In this document: positions 12,532 to 24,119 of the stretch, one piece after another | Layout of the letters: each line of letters starts with the position of its first letter | Numbering within the stretch: position 1 is the stretch's first letter | Notes under the pieces: generated by a model | Database searches by the model: none | Told to the model about the DNA's origin: nothing | The model's input: only the letters and a program-made list of their open reading frames with translations | Translations under genes and position numbers: made by a program | Source of the DNA: Hansfordia pulvinata | Taxonomy: Eukaryota; Ascomycota; Sordariomycetes; Xylariales | DNA: 64,000 bases | Reading direction: 5' to 3' | Assembly (NCBI GenBank): GCA_006538405.1 | Contig: BJKQ01000005.1 | Location: 3,076,052 to 3,140,051, forward strand

Positions 12532-13695
12532 ATGGTGAGTCCAGTCACCTATCATGCCTGTCGCCGGCATGGGCCCTTTTCCCGGGCCTCCTCGACTGGC
12601 GCATCGCGACATCCTGATGCTGACGATGATTTTTCTCCAAACAGGCGATCAAGCACAACAACCAGATCCAGCACAACCGTATGTCTCCTCTCGATAACAT
12701 GATTCACGTCTCCCCACGGCGGCCCAACACAGCAGGCGAAGAGCCACCGCTCGACCCGACCCCGCGATTCGAACCGCCTTCTCTCGAATTCCAATAATTA
12801 CAATTGCACGCCTGCTAACCCCTCCGACACAGACTTCCGCAAGGATTGGCAGCGTCGGGTGGCTTGCCACTTTGACCAGGTATGATCTCAGCCTGCACCT
12901 TTCCATGCCTGTACTGGACCCCAACATCGAATCCGATCTATACTGCTCGCCTTCGGCCGGGGGTTCACGTCTTACCCGCTCATTTACGCCGCCTATATTC
13001 TGATGGACTTGTCCTAACGCACTCCATTACAGCCTACCCAGAAGATCCGCCGCCGTGCGCTGCGCAAGTCTAAGGCTGCTGCCGTCGCTCCCCGCCCCGT
13101 CGACAAGCTGAGACCTATTGTCCGATGCCCTACCATCAAGTACAACCGCCGCGCTCGCGCCGGCCGTGGTTTCACCCTGGCTGAGCTCAAGGTACTTCAT
13201 TCCACCCATACATGCTCACTCTCGCCATGGCTCGCCCCCGCTTTGCGTTGAGTTCGGATCTTCGAATTTGATTCTAACCACATTATTCTCGTGCAGGAGG
13301 CTGGCATCCCCCGTCTTCAAGCCCCCACCATCGGTATTGCCGTCGACCACCGCCGCCAGAACCTCAGCGAGGAGTCCCTCGCTGCCAACGTCGCCCGCCT
13401 TAAGGCCTACAAGGAGCGCCTGATCATCTTCCCCAAGAAGGGCGCCAAGGCCAAGGCTGGTGACAGCAAGGACACCGACCTCAGCAAGACCTCCACCGTC
13501 CGCAACCTCGGCTCTGCTCTGCCCATTGCCCCTGTCGCCGAGGGCTTCTCCGAGATCAAGAAGAGTGACCTGCCCAAGCCTATCGAGGGTGGTGCCTACG
13601 TGGCTCTGCGCAAGGCGAGAAGCGAGGCGAGACTACAGGGTGTTCGGGAGAAGCGTGCTCGGGACAAGGCCGAGGCCGCTGACGCCAAGAAATAG
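12532..13695 (+). CDS. rpl13: 60S ribosomal protein L13 (eL13)
   Basis: Five exons: 12532-12534, 12645-12678, 12833-12879, 13033-13191 and 13297-13695, all with GT-AG introns, give 213 residues. The protein starts [22 protein letters not shown] and continues [19 protein letters not shown], then [18 protein letters not shown] and [16 protein letters not shown]. These are hallmark eL13 sequences of the cytosolic large subunit. The length is right for fungi. The first coding exon is only the ATG, followed at once by GTGAGT. This arrangement, with several small introns packed at the 5' end, is common in fungal ribosomal protein genes. The last exon shows strongly C-ending codons, as expected for high expression. 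Confidence 0.95.
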
Positions 13696-14198
13696 ACGGT
13701 TCGTGAATTCTGAACGGATTTACGCGAGAGTAAGGACGGCTTCGATTGGGTTCTGCTTTCGTCGTGTTGTTGGGCGGCTATTGCGGGCGGCGCTGGCTTG
13801 CGCCTCCTGTCCAGCACGGAGGAGGAGAGACTCGGCGTCTTTCCTCATCATCAAGCCGCAAAATTATTGCATCTCTCGGTTTTCCTCTAGGTCGTTCTGA
13901 ATGGCAAAAATGAATGAATGGACAATGACATAAGGCTGTACATGCGGTGCCGCCCTCGTACGTGTCGAGTCGGCCAGCAACCCAATCTCTTCCTCAACAC
14001 TTGGTGGCCATGCGGTCCCACAAGCGGATGATTCGCGCGTGGTTCGCTTGCTCCTCAGCTTATAGCCTCTTCGTCTCTCCCTTTTGCGTAATACAGCATG
14101 CGAAGCAGGTGAAACGACGGCACGCATGATTTTAAAAGGGGACTCATCAGGCTCATGGTGCGGTACTGTCAATTCTATTAATAGGACCGTATCTATCT
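13696..14198. other. Convergent intergenic region
   Basis: 3' ends of eL13 (+) and the SmgGDS-like gene (-). No coding signal seen. Confidence 0.65.
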
Positions 14199-16537
14199 CT
14201 ATGCAGCCTCCGTATCGTTGGCTAAGAGGGCGCCACCGTTCTTGAGGAGCCCTTGGAATATGTCCCTCGAGGTTGGGTTGATCTTTTGCGGTACACGCTT
14301 GATCAATTCACTGATCAGAACCAGCCCGTTTTCCCTGTCTGCTTTAGACATCGACGCGGCTTGCTTAGGGTCGACCTGCTGGCGCTCCGGGGTCGGCTCC
14401 TCCTCCATGAGGCCAGCGGTGAGGCCGTCGGTGGCAGCATCCTCTTTTTGCTCCTTGATTACGTGCCCCTCCAGCAGATTCTTTCCGGCGACGGCTTGTA
14501 ATAGGGGTCCCACGAGCTCGAAATGCTCTGTAAGTTGAGCCACCACGGCCGCGCCTTCTGCCGAGCGGGTCATGAGGGCAAGGACGAACCAGAGCTCGGA
14601 CCGTAGGGCGGTGAATTTGGCCTGTGATCCCAGGAACACGAGAGCACCGATGAGCTTGGGGTGGGTTTCGTAGAACTTGTCGAGAGCGGAACCGTCCGGG
14701 CCGGGTTGGTAGTCATCTCCCAGCGGCAACTGAGAGGAATCGGAGTGCAGAACCCGGCACACAGCCATGACAGCACGGGCCGCCTCCATTTTCGTCGGCT
14801 CCTGGTCACTTTCGTTGAATGCGTCGATGAGGCGGCCAAGTTTCGTCGATGTTGCCTTCTCCGCGTTTGCGTCAGATCCCTCAAAATTGCAAATTCGCCT
14901 GACATTGTCCGCGCAGCTGGTCAAAAGCAACCGCGTCAGCGATATGGCAGCGAATTGCACCTGGGGCTGGATCTGGAGCGCCCAGAGCCGCGGTAGAATC
15001 TTGTTGTCAAGGAGACCTGCCTCGCCCAGTGCCGGTCTGTTCAGCGGTGAGATGGCGAGGTTTTTGAGGAAGCCGAGGCCTGCATGCAGAAATTGAACGT
15101 CCTTCTTGGACTCATCTCGCAGTGCTTCTATCACAGGCTTGTGAATGGCGACAGATTGGACCAGATGAATACAAGCCTCGTCAGACCTTGCAAGGTTCCC
15201 TAGAGCAATGTAAGCTGCCCCCTGAAGCCGCGGGTTGGGAGAAGATACCCATTTCCGCAGCACCCCAACTTCAGGCCCTCGAGAGTGTGCAACGCACCGA
15301 AGGTGGGGGAGGCGGCCAGATCAGACAGAGCTTGTATGAAGACAGAATACAACTTTTTCAGTGACGCTTCGTCGTCCGCTTCGATGTCAGGTCGGTTGAA
15401 CCATTCACTGACCATTTCCAAGACCTCGAAGAAGGTCGGAACGGCATCTTGGGTCTTCACAAACCCTTCCAGAACTTGCGTTTTGGACAGATAGCCAATC
15501 GCAGCCGATGCTGACTCTTCGAAGGCTTCAGCGTCACCGTCGGAGTTGGCGCTGGTGGCAAGCTTGAGAAGCGTCATGACCGTATCCCGGTGCACAGTTC
15601 CATCTTCAGGCCCGGGCACGACAGTCAGCATGTATTCGAGGTCAACATTGCGGCGAGGGGCACGAGGGGGCGACTTTGGAGGGTAAGGGTTGGCAGCCGA
15701 AGAGTGAACGTACCCTGTCCAGAAATGAGTCCCAAAAGCTTGCAACAGTAGCTAACCAAAGCAGCTTTTTCGGCGATGGCACCACCCTCAATGAGCCCGA
15801 TGAGAGCGCTGTTTAGGCCTGCCTGGCATGCAGCTTTCTGGGCAGGCTCTAGTAGGCGGTCAGTCTCACCATCGAGAGAGGTAATGGACGGCGTCTGGGA
15901 CTCACCATAGTCGACGCAGATGTTGAAGAGCACAGGGATTGCATAGTCAACGAGGAAGCCTCGGGAGATGAGACGAACTATCCCGGGGATGCACTCGCCG
16001 GAGGCTACGACTCGCTCTCGGTTTTCATCTGCCAGCACAAGTTCAGCCATCTCGTCACCTGTGCCCAGGGCCTTGGAGCGGCGTACCTGTATCCGCGCAG
16101 CAATTCCCGACGATCCGCAGCGTGTGTATCTGCAGGGGCTGCTCCAGACCGCTGGCCTCGACGAGAAGGGCAAAGAATTCGAGCACCTGCGACCTGCCCA
16201 GGGGCACTCTCCAAGATTCTGGACGGCGGGATGTCAATCAGCGTTGTGTCCAAGTGGCCAGAGATAGGACGCGGCATCGACTGTCGTGCTGTGGGTGCAG
16301 TTTCACAAGGCTGGGAGACTCACCATTCCTGCTGCCGTCTCCGATCTTCTGTGCCAGCAGGACTACCTGGTCTGCGCGTTGTTCCCGGAGCGTCTTTACG
16401 CAGTCCAAGACGGGTCCGAGCTGAGCAACCCGCGCTGCGATCGCCTCTTCGGCCAGCTCCTCGGACTCCTCCTGGTCGGCGGACGGCACGGCGGCCGCGG
16501 TGCTCTGGAAGATGCGTTCGAGATCTTCGGGCGTCAT
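14199..16537 (-). CDS. Armadillo-repeat SmgGDS-like protein (GTPase-GDP dissociation stimulator)
   Basis: Exons 16537-16324, 16218-16087, 16028-15906, 15848-15714 and 15603-14199 are joined by GT-AG introns of 105, 58, 57 and 110 nt and encode about 669 residues. Armadillo-type helices repeat throughout. Features include LQIHTLRIVGNCCADT-DENRERVV, LVDYAIPVLFNICVDY-EPAQ, NPRLQGAAYIALGNLARSDEAC and VQFLHAGLGFLKNLAISPLNRP. The CADTDENR block and overall layout match RAP1GDS1/SmgGDS, which binds prenylated small GTPases and promotes GDP release in the cytosol. In the last exon the frame changes near 15290-15310, between ALSDLAASPTFG and VLRKWVSS. The only GT-AG pair spanning it would be a 29-nt intron, too short to be credible, so one base is probably missing. 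The start is the only ATG upstream of the conserved region in that frame. Confidence 0.75.
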
Positions 16538-18366
16538 GATGCGCAGGGCAGCCTTGCTCGGCTCGGGTGACACACCCCGCTCGTGGTAGGCTGACGAGGT
16601 GGAAGAGGGCTGAATGGTTGTCCCTCTCGCTGTCTTTACTCTTTTCTTTGCTCCCGGCAACGGTCGCGGGGTCTTTGGTGATGCTACAATGTGGGCTGGC
16701 TGGTAGCCACCAGTACCTACCCCTAAGGTGGGCTGTTGGATGCTGTGACCCACCTGTGGATCAGCCTTGGTGAGTGGCTCTTGTGGCTCTTGCAGCTCTG
16801 GGCGTTGGTGCCGCGGCCGCTGGAAGAGTGTACTTAATTCGCACAGTCGCTGACTGTGTGACACAGAGTCGCCTGATCTCCGTACAACATCACTCGTTTT
16901 ATTGTTGGGCGGCGGCGTACGAGTATGCCTCGCAGTTTCTGCTGGTTTCATTCTTCATTGTTTTCGATCGGCAGATAAGGCGTCTGCTAACACGAAAAGC
17001 CCCCCCCCCATCCCTTCATGTTTTAGGTACCTCCCAGGCGCACCTCGAGGTTCCATTGCACCAAACAGATTTTGGAAGCCACCCACACCGCCCGCTACAA
17101 ATGAACCTCTTGGGACTTTCACGTGATCTACAACACATCCATCACCACCAGGATTAGGTGTCACCCGCTTGGCAGTTCATCCATATCGGCGCGCGAATGC
17201 GTCTGTCCATGTCGGCTGGTCATGTCTCATCTATTGGCTCATACGGTGCAGCTGGTCCGGCCAGCCTTGGGCTATATGAGAGCCGAATCGCCTTGGTGAC
17301 CGACGCCGTAATCAAAATACCAAGATGGTCGTGTAATTTCGGCACTTCCTTCTCTCAGCACCATGTGCGTACGACTGTGGCGTCCGTCCGGCTCGTGAAC
17401 TGGCCAGTGTTAGAATATAATCTGATCCGGGATCGCTAGCTTCTGGCCCCCAATCCTCAATTGAAGGCCTTCCGTGCCGTGGGAGGATCCCAGTACCGGC
17501 ATGTCGCCCTGGTGGTTGCAGTTGTGTTACCTGTGAAGTGGCATGCATATAGCCGGATACGACAGAGGCATGACCGTCGCAACATGCAAGGGGCCGCTCG
17601 AATTGCAGGACCTCCCTGCCTCGCCCCTGGACAATATGGTATGGAACATCCGGAATGTTCGTCGACTCTGCCGTGCTCTGGAGACGTGACAGTTTCTCCC
17701 CCTTCTTACACGCATGCATGAAGTGGTGGACCGTTCCACGGGGCACTCTTAACGATGCTGCGGAAGTGCAAGTCACCCCGCGTCAGCACACACAGCTGGA
17801 TACTCTGATCGACTCGAGCCGGCGTCTGTTGAAATGCAGAAACGGACAGATCGCTCACTGCGTTCTCTCGTAGCTTTGACATTGACATGGCATTTGGAAA
17901 AGTTACGCTTCTTTATTCTGGCAGACTCACTCGGCGATTTCCTCGCCAGACTCTTAATCAACGAGTCAGGCTTAATCCTAGGGAAAGTCATGTGTGTTGG
18001 GGCCAAAACTTCGGGACCGTTGTGATACCAAGCAATCTCCGAGATGGGCCTGTACAATAGATCCGCGGCTGTTCTGAGGCAACTGCCTCTAGTCCGGTGT
18101 GGTGTTCCCAATCTCTCTACCTTCCACCTCGGTGGCCGTGTCACGCCAGCACGGCAATCATTTTCGGCTCAGGGGCTGATACCGTGAGGGTGGCATCGCG
18201 AGGGCGGCTGATTGCCCTGCAGGTGCAGACACACACACAGACACACACACACACACACGTGCGAGTAATATGTGGTGTATATAACAGAGAGGTGCGCTTC
18301 TTCCGAGGAGAAAGGTTGATAACATTGAACGGTTCTTTGGTCTCCTCAAGCATCGCCTCTCGTTAC
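16538..18366. other. Divergent intergenic region, 1.8 kb
   Basis: Promoters of the SmgGDS-like gene (-) and the small GPI-anchored protein gene (+). A CA dinucleotide repeat lies at 18227-18258, about 110 bases before the latter's ATG. No further gene seen; several short open frames lack motifs. Confidence 0.55.
18227..18258. repeat. CA-dinucleotide microsatellite
   Basis: A run of CA units with two G interruptions, in the promoter/5' leader of the following plus-strand gene. Confidence 0.9.
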
Positions 18367-19142
18367 ATGCTCGCCATGGCTTCCCTCACTCACCTCACGC
18401 TCTTTTTCTCCATGCTGGCCGCGTCTGCACTGGGCCAGGGCGACTACTCCCCGTCTTCAGTCACCGTCACCCACACAGTGACACACACGCTGGAGACCTG
18501 CGCCGGCGAGAGCTCCACGGCTGGCACATCGTTTACCACCACCACAGTCACTTCAACCACAGAGAAGACCATCACCATCCATAAGACCAGGCACCCTTCG
18601 TCAACTTCCGACGGAAGCATCACGCCTTTTCTGCCCACCATCACCATCAAGCCTACACCAAAGCCCTCCATTATTTCAATCCATAATGCCACCCTGACGC
18701 GGGCAGGTACCTTGCCGGCCTTCACAACCTGCACCGACCCTGCGTGCCGGCCCTACCAGCTTCCCACGCCCGATATGTCACACCACTCGAGTTCGTGCCA
18801 CCATTCCCATTCTCACCCCACAGGTTTTGAGACCCCACAATGTATTGGACGTCATGAGACATCACGCGTGTACTGACCAGTCCAGGTGCCAACGCGACAC
18901 TGCCAGCAAGTCCCACGAGCTCGCACTTTACGGGGTCGACCATCACCATTCCATGCTACACGCAGTCCTCGTCCTTTGTACCCCCGTCGTTCAAGACAAG
19001 CACGTCGTCTGCTCCGTCCACGAGCATGTCCGTCTCACCCGTGACCACGAACGGGGCTCGCTCTGCCTCGGATTCTCTCTCCAGGCTCGCGCTACTCGTG
19101 ACCTGGGGCCTGATGATGGCGAACCTGGTGCTACGTGTTTGA
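18367..19142 (+). CDS. Small Ser/Thr-rich GPI-anchored surface protein, 237 aa
   Basis: Exons 18367-18823 and 18886-19142 are joined by a 62-nt intron with a good branch site (TACTGAC) and CAG acceptor; the donor GTTTTG is weak. The protein has a signal peptide (LTLFFSMLAASALGQG), then a Thr/Ser-rich region (VTVTHTVTHTLETC, TTTTVTSTTEKTITIH), a His-rich stretch before the junction, and NATLPASPTSSHFTGSTIT after it. A hydrophobic C-terminus (LALLVTWGLMMANLVLRV) follows a small-residue site (ARSAS). This is the pattern of a glycosylated, GPI-anchored cell-wall or membrane protein. I do not recognise a named family. Translation could also start at the second ATG (18376). Confidence 0.75.
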
Positions 19143-19745
19143 TGGGCAGGATACGTCCTGGGCAGATTGTGACACCCGTACCCGCACAGGAAGAGGGGGA
19201 TTTGGCACGCCGGGCCGGATGGCGGCCAAAGAAGGACCGATCCTGTATGACTGAAGAGCACCCGGCACTCAGTCTTTTCAAGTTTCCGGGTTGATCAGTC
19301 TTTGTGGCAGGTTCGATGGACAGAACCTCCGGGGACAGGACAGCAGGTAATTAATGTAACGCTATAACGGTATTTCCTTCTCAACGCTGCTCATGTGCTG
19401 CCAATTTCCAGAGCAAGTCCGAATCAAGCAGAAAGTGCGAACTTAAGGAGTCAGAGGCACCGTGGTTGGATTTCCAAGTAAAGTTTGCACTGACATACAT
19501 TGCTACCACTGATGGCTCGCAGCTTGTAAGGCTTTGATGTACACATGTAAGCTAGAGTATAGAAACAGCACAGTAATCGCTGACCAGACCTATTCCCCTG
19601 GACCTGATGAGTCGCCATGGGCGCCACGCACGTCAAACACATACCCACGGGGGACATAAAAGTAATCAACATGCCGGATCAAGCATATTTGGAGTTACGC
19701 GGGGAGGAGGAAACATATTTGTAGGTGGCAAAACTAAAAACAAAT
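19143..19745. other. Intergenic region before tRNA-Ser
   Basis: No gene seen. The end next to the tRNA gene contains, on the minus strand, the T run expected of a polymerase III terminator (about 19735-19739). Confidence 0.6.
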
Positions 19746-19849
19746 CGACGCCGATGAGATTCGAACTCACGCCTCCGAAGAGAATGGCTGACAACTATCC
19801 TCCAGGAAGGCATAGCAGGCCATCACCTTAACCACTCGGTCACAGCGCC
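19746..19849 (-). tRNA. tRNA-Ser (anticodon GCU) with a 23-nt intron
   Basis: On the minus strand the acceptor is GGCGCTG paired with CGGCGTC (two G-U pairs), discriminator G. The D arm starts ACCGAGTGG, the anticodon stem is ATGGC/GCCAT, and the T arm is GTGAG-TTCGAAT-CTCAT. A long variable arm (CTC-TTC-GGAG type) marks a class II tRNA. The anticodon loop reads CTGCTA before and A after an intron at 19812-19790, placed at the canonical site one base 3' of the anticodon GCT. Confidence 0.93.
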
Positions 19850-20534
19850 TTACAAGTAGTTGAAAATCAGTTTTTTAAAGTAAATCATGTACTGTATCGT
19901 AGCACACACCTGCGCCATCTTCCAAGAGTCTGTCTGTCCAACGAGCGTACATCGCGGAGGATCCACGGGCTCACCAGTCTCTGCACGAAGTCTTGCGGTT
20001 TCAAGATGAAGAGGCAACGGTTCTTGCGCATTGTATCGCTAACCACCTGCACTAATGTATCGAGAAATGCTCTAGACCTGCAAGGCCTGTGCACTTTGGT
20101 TGCATTGTGCTTTCTCCAGGGGAGGCCCAATTGAGTGGACGCGCCTGGCGACGAGCACCGACGCGACGGCGTGCGAGTAGCGATCCGGTACCAAGTACTT
20201 TCTTGCATAGAAGGACTTGCTGGCTCCACGTGCAGAGCTGGGTACCCGAGAAGAGATGCCCGGTACCTACCAAGACATGCCGGCGATGCCCACTTGGACC
20301 AGGAAGGTCAAGGTTGACACGCCCGCCATAACGACACGACACCGACACTCAACACGCTCGGCCGTCTCCAGTGCCATCGTCCATCACCACCACCATTACT
20401 CTCCTTGTTCCACAAGTCGCGGTCCAACACCCGTCTCTGCCCCTCCTTTCTTCTACCAACTGTCCGACTTGCGGGCCTGATACCAACGCATCAATAATCG
20501 CTCGGTTCATCTCTGCATCGGGTCCTCAGCCATC
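19850..20534. other. Intergenic, upstream of DPM3
   Basis: Promoter region of the tRNA-Ser gene (-) and of DPM3 (+). No gene seen; open frames are short and featureless. Confidence 0.6.
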
Positions 20535-21024
20535 ATGACGCGAGCCACGCAGACCATCTCTTTCGCCCTCCTCGTCACCTCAGTACGTCGACACTGCCTG
20601 TTGAGCCCTGGCTCGCTCAACTCTACCCCCCCGCCTGCCACCTGCCACAACTCAGGAAGATGTCCACGCGACAATTAGCATCAATCGCGAGAAGCTGACT
20701 GACCGATTTCTTCGCAGCTCTACCTCGCCCTCTACCTCCAGCTGATCCCGCTGCCGCCCCTCGTCCAGAGCGAGATCGTCCCCATCGTACGTTGGCGCCC
20801 CAGCCGCCCCTCTCAGCCCGCCCAAGCGACGTTCTCGATAGCTGACCAGCCGCGCAATGCAGCTTCCATTCTGGGCTCTCGTCTCCTTCGGTGCCTACCT
20901 GCTCTTCCGTCTTGGCTGGTATGTCTTGACATTCAACGACGTCCCCGAGGCCCACAAGGAGCTCACCGCCGAGATCGAAATGGCAAAGGCCGACCTGCGG
21001 TCGAAGGGCGTCGATGTCGACTAA
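20535..21024 (+). CDS. dpm3: Dolichol-phosphate mannosyltransferase subunit 3 (DPM3)
   Basis: Exons 20535-20582, 20718-20786 and 20863-21024, all phase 0 with GTACG donors, give 92 residues, the usual length for DPM3. Two membrane spans (TISFALLVTSLYLALYLQL and LPFWALVSFGAYLLFRLGWY) flank LPPLVQSEIVPI. The C-terminal part (TFNDVPEAHKELTAEIEMAKADLRSKG) is the conserved coiled/helical segment that holds the catalytic DPM1 subunit at the ER membrane. Together the complex makes dolichol-phosphate mannose for N-glycans, GPI anchors and O-mannosylation. The ATG is in an ATCATGACG context directly before the first span. Confidence 0.92.
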
Positions 21025-21564
21025 GCCTGCAGCATGCACACATTGCCACAGCTTGTTTCGCACCTGGCCAGAAGTTGCTGTTGGAAGGAATGGCGAAGAG
21101 GGACGGGAACAATATATGGCGAAGCGTGCGTCATGCCGACCGCCTTGTTATACACTCCCAACTAACCATCATGGCTTCGGCCAGAGCTGCTCCATTTCAA
21201 TCGAATCACCGTTCAAAGCCATGACACATGTAGATTTGTCAAGTGTGCCTGCCCACGGATGTGCTCTGCACAGTGACTGCATTCATTGGCCAAAATATCC
21301 TAAGGCTATACGGGAATGCTGAAAGACACGTATTACGGGGCCTCTCAGGTAGGCTATGCGCGTGCCGGGCTGGGCCATGACACGTGCCTCTGGTAAATGG
21401 GCATGGGTTCGTTCGTTCAGTCGTTCGTTCATTCATTCATTCAGTCATTCCCTCGTAACTTTGAGACAAGACGCCGCAGTACTCCGCCCAGCAACATGCC
21501 CGCCACCCTTGTTGCTACGCGCGCCGAGCAGAAATGCTTCACTCATCGACAGCATTGGCTCTTC
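21025..21564. other. Convergent intergenic region
   Basis: 3' ends of DPM3 (+) and the CENP-O-like gene (-). Around 21410-21450 there is a short TTCA/TTCG tetranucleotide repeat. No gene seen. Confidence 0.65.
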
Positions 21565-23471
21565 TCACCGCATGTCGCCGACGAGCAAGGCCACCACGGC
21601 CTTCACCGCGTCAAGAGGGTCCTCGCAACTAGCCACAAGTTTATCAAACATTGCCGGGACGCCTGCCAGGCTTCCCCTGTTGTCCTTGCCTTGCCCTAGT
21701 ATCGTGTTAGCCGAGACCTGGCCGATATGCCTCCAAGCAAGTGAGGCCTTGAACTTACATTTAGGGGGGCATCTACCAGCAGGCTTATTTTATCTTGTCC
21801 CTCCCCAGTCCAGTCGAATTCGACACGCCACTGGATCCGCATTAGGGCCCCCAACCTCTCCTCGTCATCATCACGCGCAGACACGTCCAAGTCCAGGTCC
21901 AGACCGGTTCGACCCAAATGTGGCAGTAAATCTGCTCGGCTGAGGCGGCCGCCACCTTTCCTGTCCAGCCCCAAGTCGTCCTCTTCACTGTCCTCAGTCT
22001 GGATGGCGTCAGGTGCCGGGGCACGGCCACCCTTGCGTCCCCTGCGCTTGTTGCCCTTCTTGAGCTTCTCCACACAAGCTGCAACGCCCTCACGGGTCCC
22101 GAGCTCCCTCTCAGCTCGGCACCAGAAGCGGGCTCGGCGCGTTGCCAGACGCACCCACTCGCTCATCGCCCAGGTCACAACGCTCACGTTCTGAGCTAAT
22201 GCGTCCGTGTGGCTGCTGTTCACCATGCCCTGAATAAAAGGGTTCAGCTCGCTAAACGCGCAAGGACTGATCCGCGGCACGCTCAGTTCTGTTATGGAAA
22301 GAGTCTCCGTGTCAACAACCATTTTAATCGTAGAAGAGAAGAGCCCGGGCGTGGCTGATGCGACGTTAATGACATGGCTCTGCATGAGCGGCCCAGCGTC
22401 TGGTCCCTCTCCCCGTGGAAGGAGCGACATGGTGGAATTCAGCGTCAATGGTGTGAACACACGCAAGAAGGGTAGTTCTTCGGAGCCTGTCATGGGTATC
22501 GGGTGGTGGGATATCGGTGTTTCTTCATCTTTACTGGCGTTAGAGTGGCGTGGGTCGGTTGGCGGCGGCAGCAGCGGCGGCAAGCAGTCAGCCTTGCCGA
22601 ATGGCAGGAAAGCCATGGGGTTGAGGGCAGTCTCGAGCCATTCTTCGGCAGGGGATGGTCTCGATTGAGCGTCGGGGGCGGAGAGCGCGTCGCGACGCAA
22701 GACATCTTGAAGCCTGGTCAAGTCTGCTGCGGAAGGCTGGGGCGCTTGTTTTCCGGTTCCTTGAAACTTGCGCACGCGCTCATTCTCGCTGGCGAGAATG
22801 CGCACATCGGAGCGAAGCTGGCTGATGTCGGCCAGAAGAGAGTCGCGCAATGCTTTCTTGGAAGCCAGCGGGTCATACGCAGGGACGCCTCGGGCCGAGT
22901 GAGCATGGTGCTGCTCGGGGATTTCGGTCCCCTGGGCTTCTGCGGGTTGGGAAGACGGGTTCTGCGACGTATCTTGCTCCGCCGCCGGGGGGGTTGATTC
23001 TGGGTTCTCCGGCCGTAAAGGCGGCTGCTTCAGAGGGGAGCTATGAACTGGCTCGGGGAAGGACTTGATTTGACGGGCGCGCTTTGAGGGTGTGTTATGA
23101 ATACCGGTAGGAGAGTCAGACATGGCGGAGGATGGCGAAAGGCCTTTTTGCGTTGGGGTCGGGGGTAGCTGTGGTTCCTCGGGGGCGACGCGGGGCAGGA
23201 CGCCTGGCGGGGGGGAGCGGCGTAACCTCCTGCCTTGAAAGGGGTCGAGGTCATCGTCGTCGTCGGCGGAGGGCTTCGGCAAAGGTCTGGGAGAGGGTTT
23301 GCTTGGGGATCTTCGGGGCCTCGTAGCCAAAGCGCCGGTTCCAGAATTGGCACTGGGGCGAGCAGTCTGGTCTGGTCCCAGCGACTGTGATGGCCGGGTT
23401 CCAGTGTCGCCTTGTGAAGCCACATCACTGACCGGAACATTGGGAGAGGGCGACGAGCTGTTCGAATCCAT
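21565..23471 (-). CDS. Probable inner kinetochore CENP-O/Mcm21-like protein, 610 aa
   Basis: Exons 23471-21759 and 21684-21565 (GTAAGT, GCTAAC branch, CAAG acceptor, phase 0) give 610 residues. The first ~200 residues are low-complexity Ser/Pro with RQIKSFPEPVHSSPLK. Next is a coiled coil (DPLASKKALRDSLLADISQLRSDVRILASENERV), then a folded region with LPFLRVFTPLTLNSTM and TIKMVVDTETLSITELSVPRI, and near the end RIQWRVEFDWTGEGQDKISLLVDAPLN. The second exon adds SLAGVPAMFDKLV. The coiled coil plus C-terminal beta-rich modules and the WRVEFDWTGE block recall the fungal CENP-O (Mal2/Mcm21) family with RWD domains. The gene is clearly real; the family name is from memory and less sure. Confidence 0.6.
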
Positions 23472-24119
23472 GGCGTCGACAGCGGCGATCTGGGACGCGT
23501 CCGGTATTCCAGGTCCCTTTTTGGCGGGGACTCAGACGCGAGCGAGACGGGAGGGCATTGGCTCAGGCGCGCATGTGAAAGGAGGGGAGTGGATTTTCAA
23601 GCTCGAATGTACCACGTTTGATTGAGAGGCGGGCAATTATGTCAGATTTGCCTTCAGATGTGTGTCGATTCCTGTTATCTATCAACTCTCTCCATCAGGG
23701 CAGGAATATTAAGGTGCGGGCTGGTGTCTGCTTGGGGTCGTACTGAGGCGGAAGTTGATTGATGCTGTGCAGCACGCGTCCGCAAGGCTAACACGCGTCA
23801 TGCGCGAAACTTCGCAAGGATGATTCGCCTCCGTAGTTGAACTCATAAGACAGTGATATGCATCTATCCACACACGGCGCCCGCCGCCACACAAGCTCCT
23901 AACGCCGAGCAGCTCCCGACAACGCCCGGACCGTCAAATCCAGACAAGATGTACTAGGCTATGACGTTACTGCTTACCACCGCCCACCACCACCACCACA
24001 TTTCAATCCGGCGCCCCGATACTGCCTCTCTTCAACCTCATTTCTCCTCATAGAGACTGTATTTGCTAGCGTTCTTTTTCTCTCGCTATTTCGTTATCGC
24101 CCTCAGCCTGCATTTCACA
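23472..24119. other. Bidirectional promoter region
   Basis: About 650 bases between two divergently transcribed genes, with a CACCAC-rich stretch near 23980-24000. No coding signal. Confidence 0.65.
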
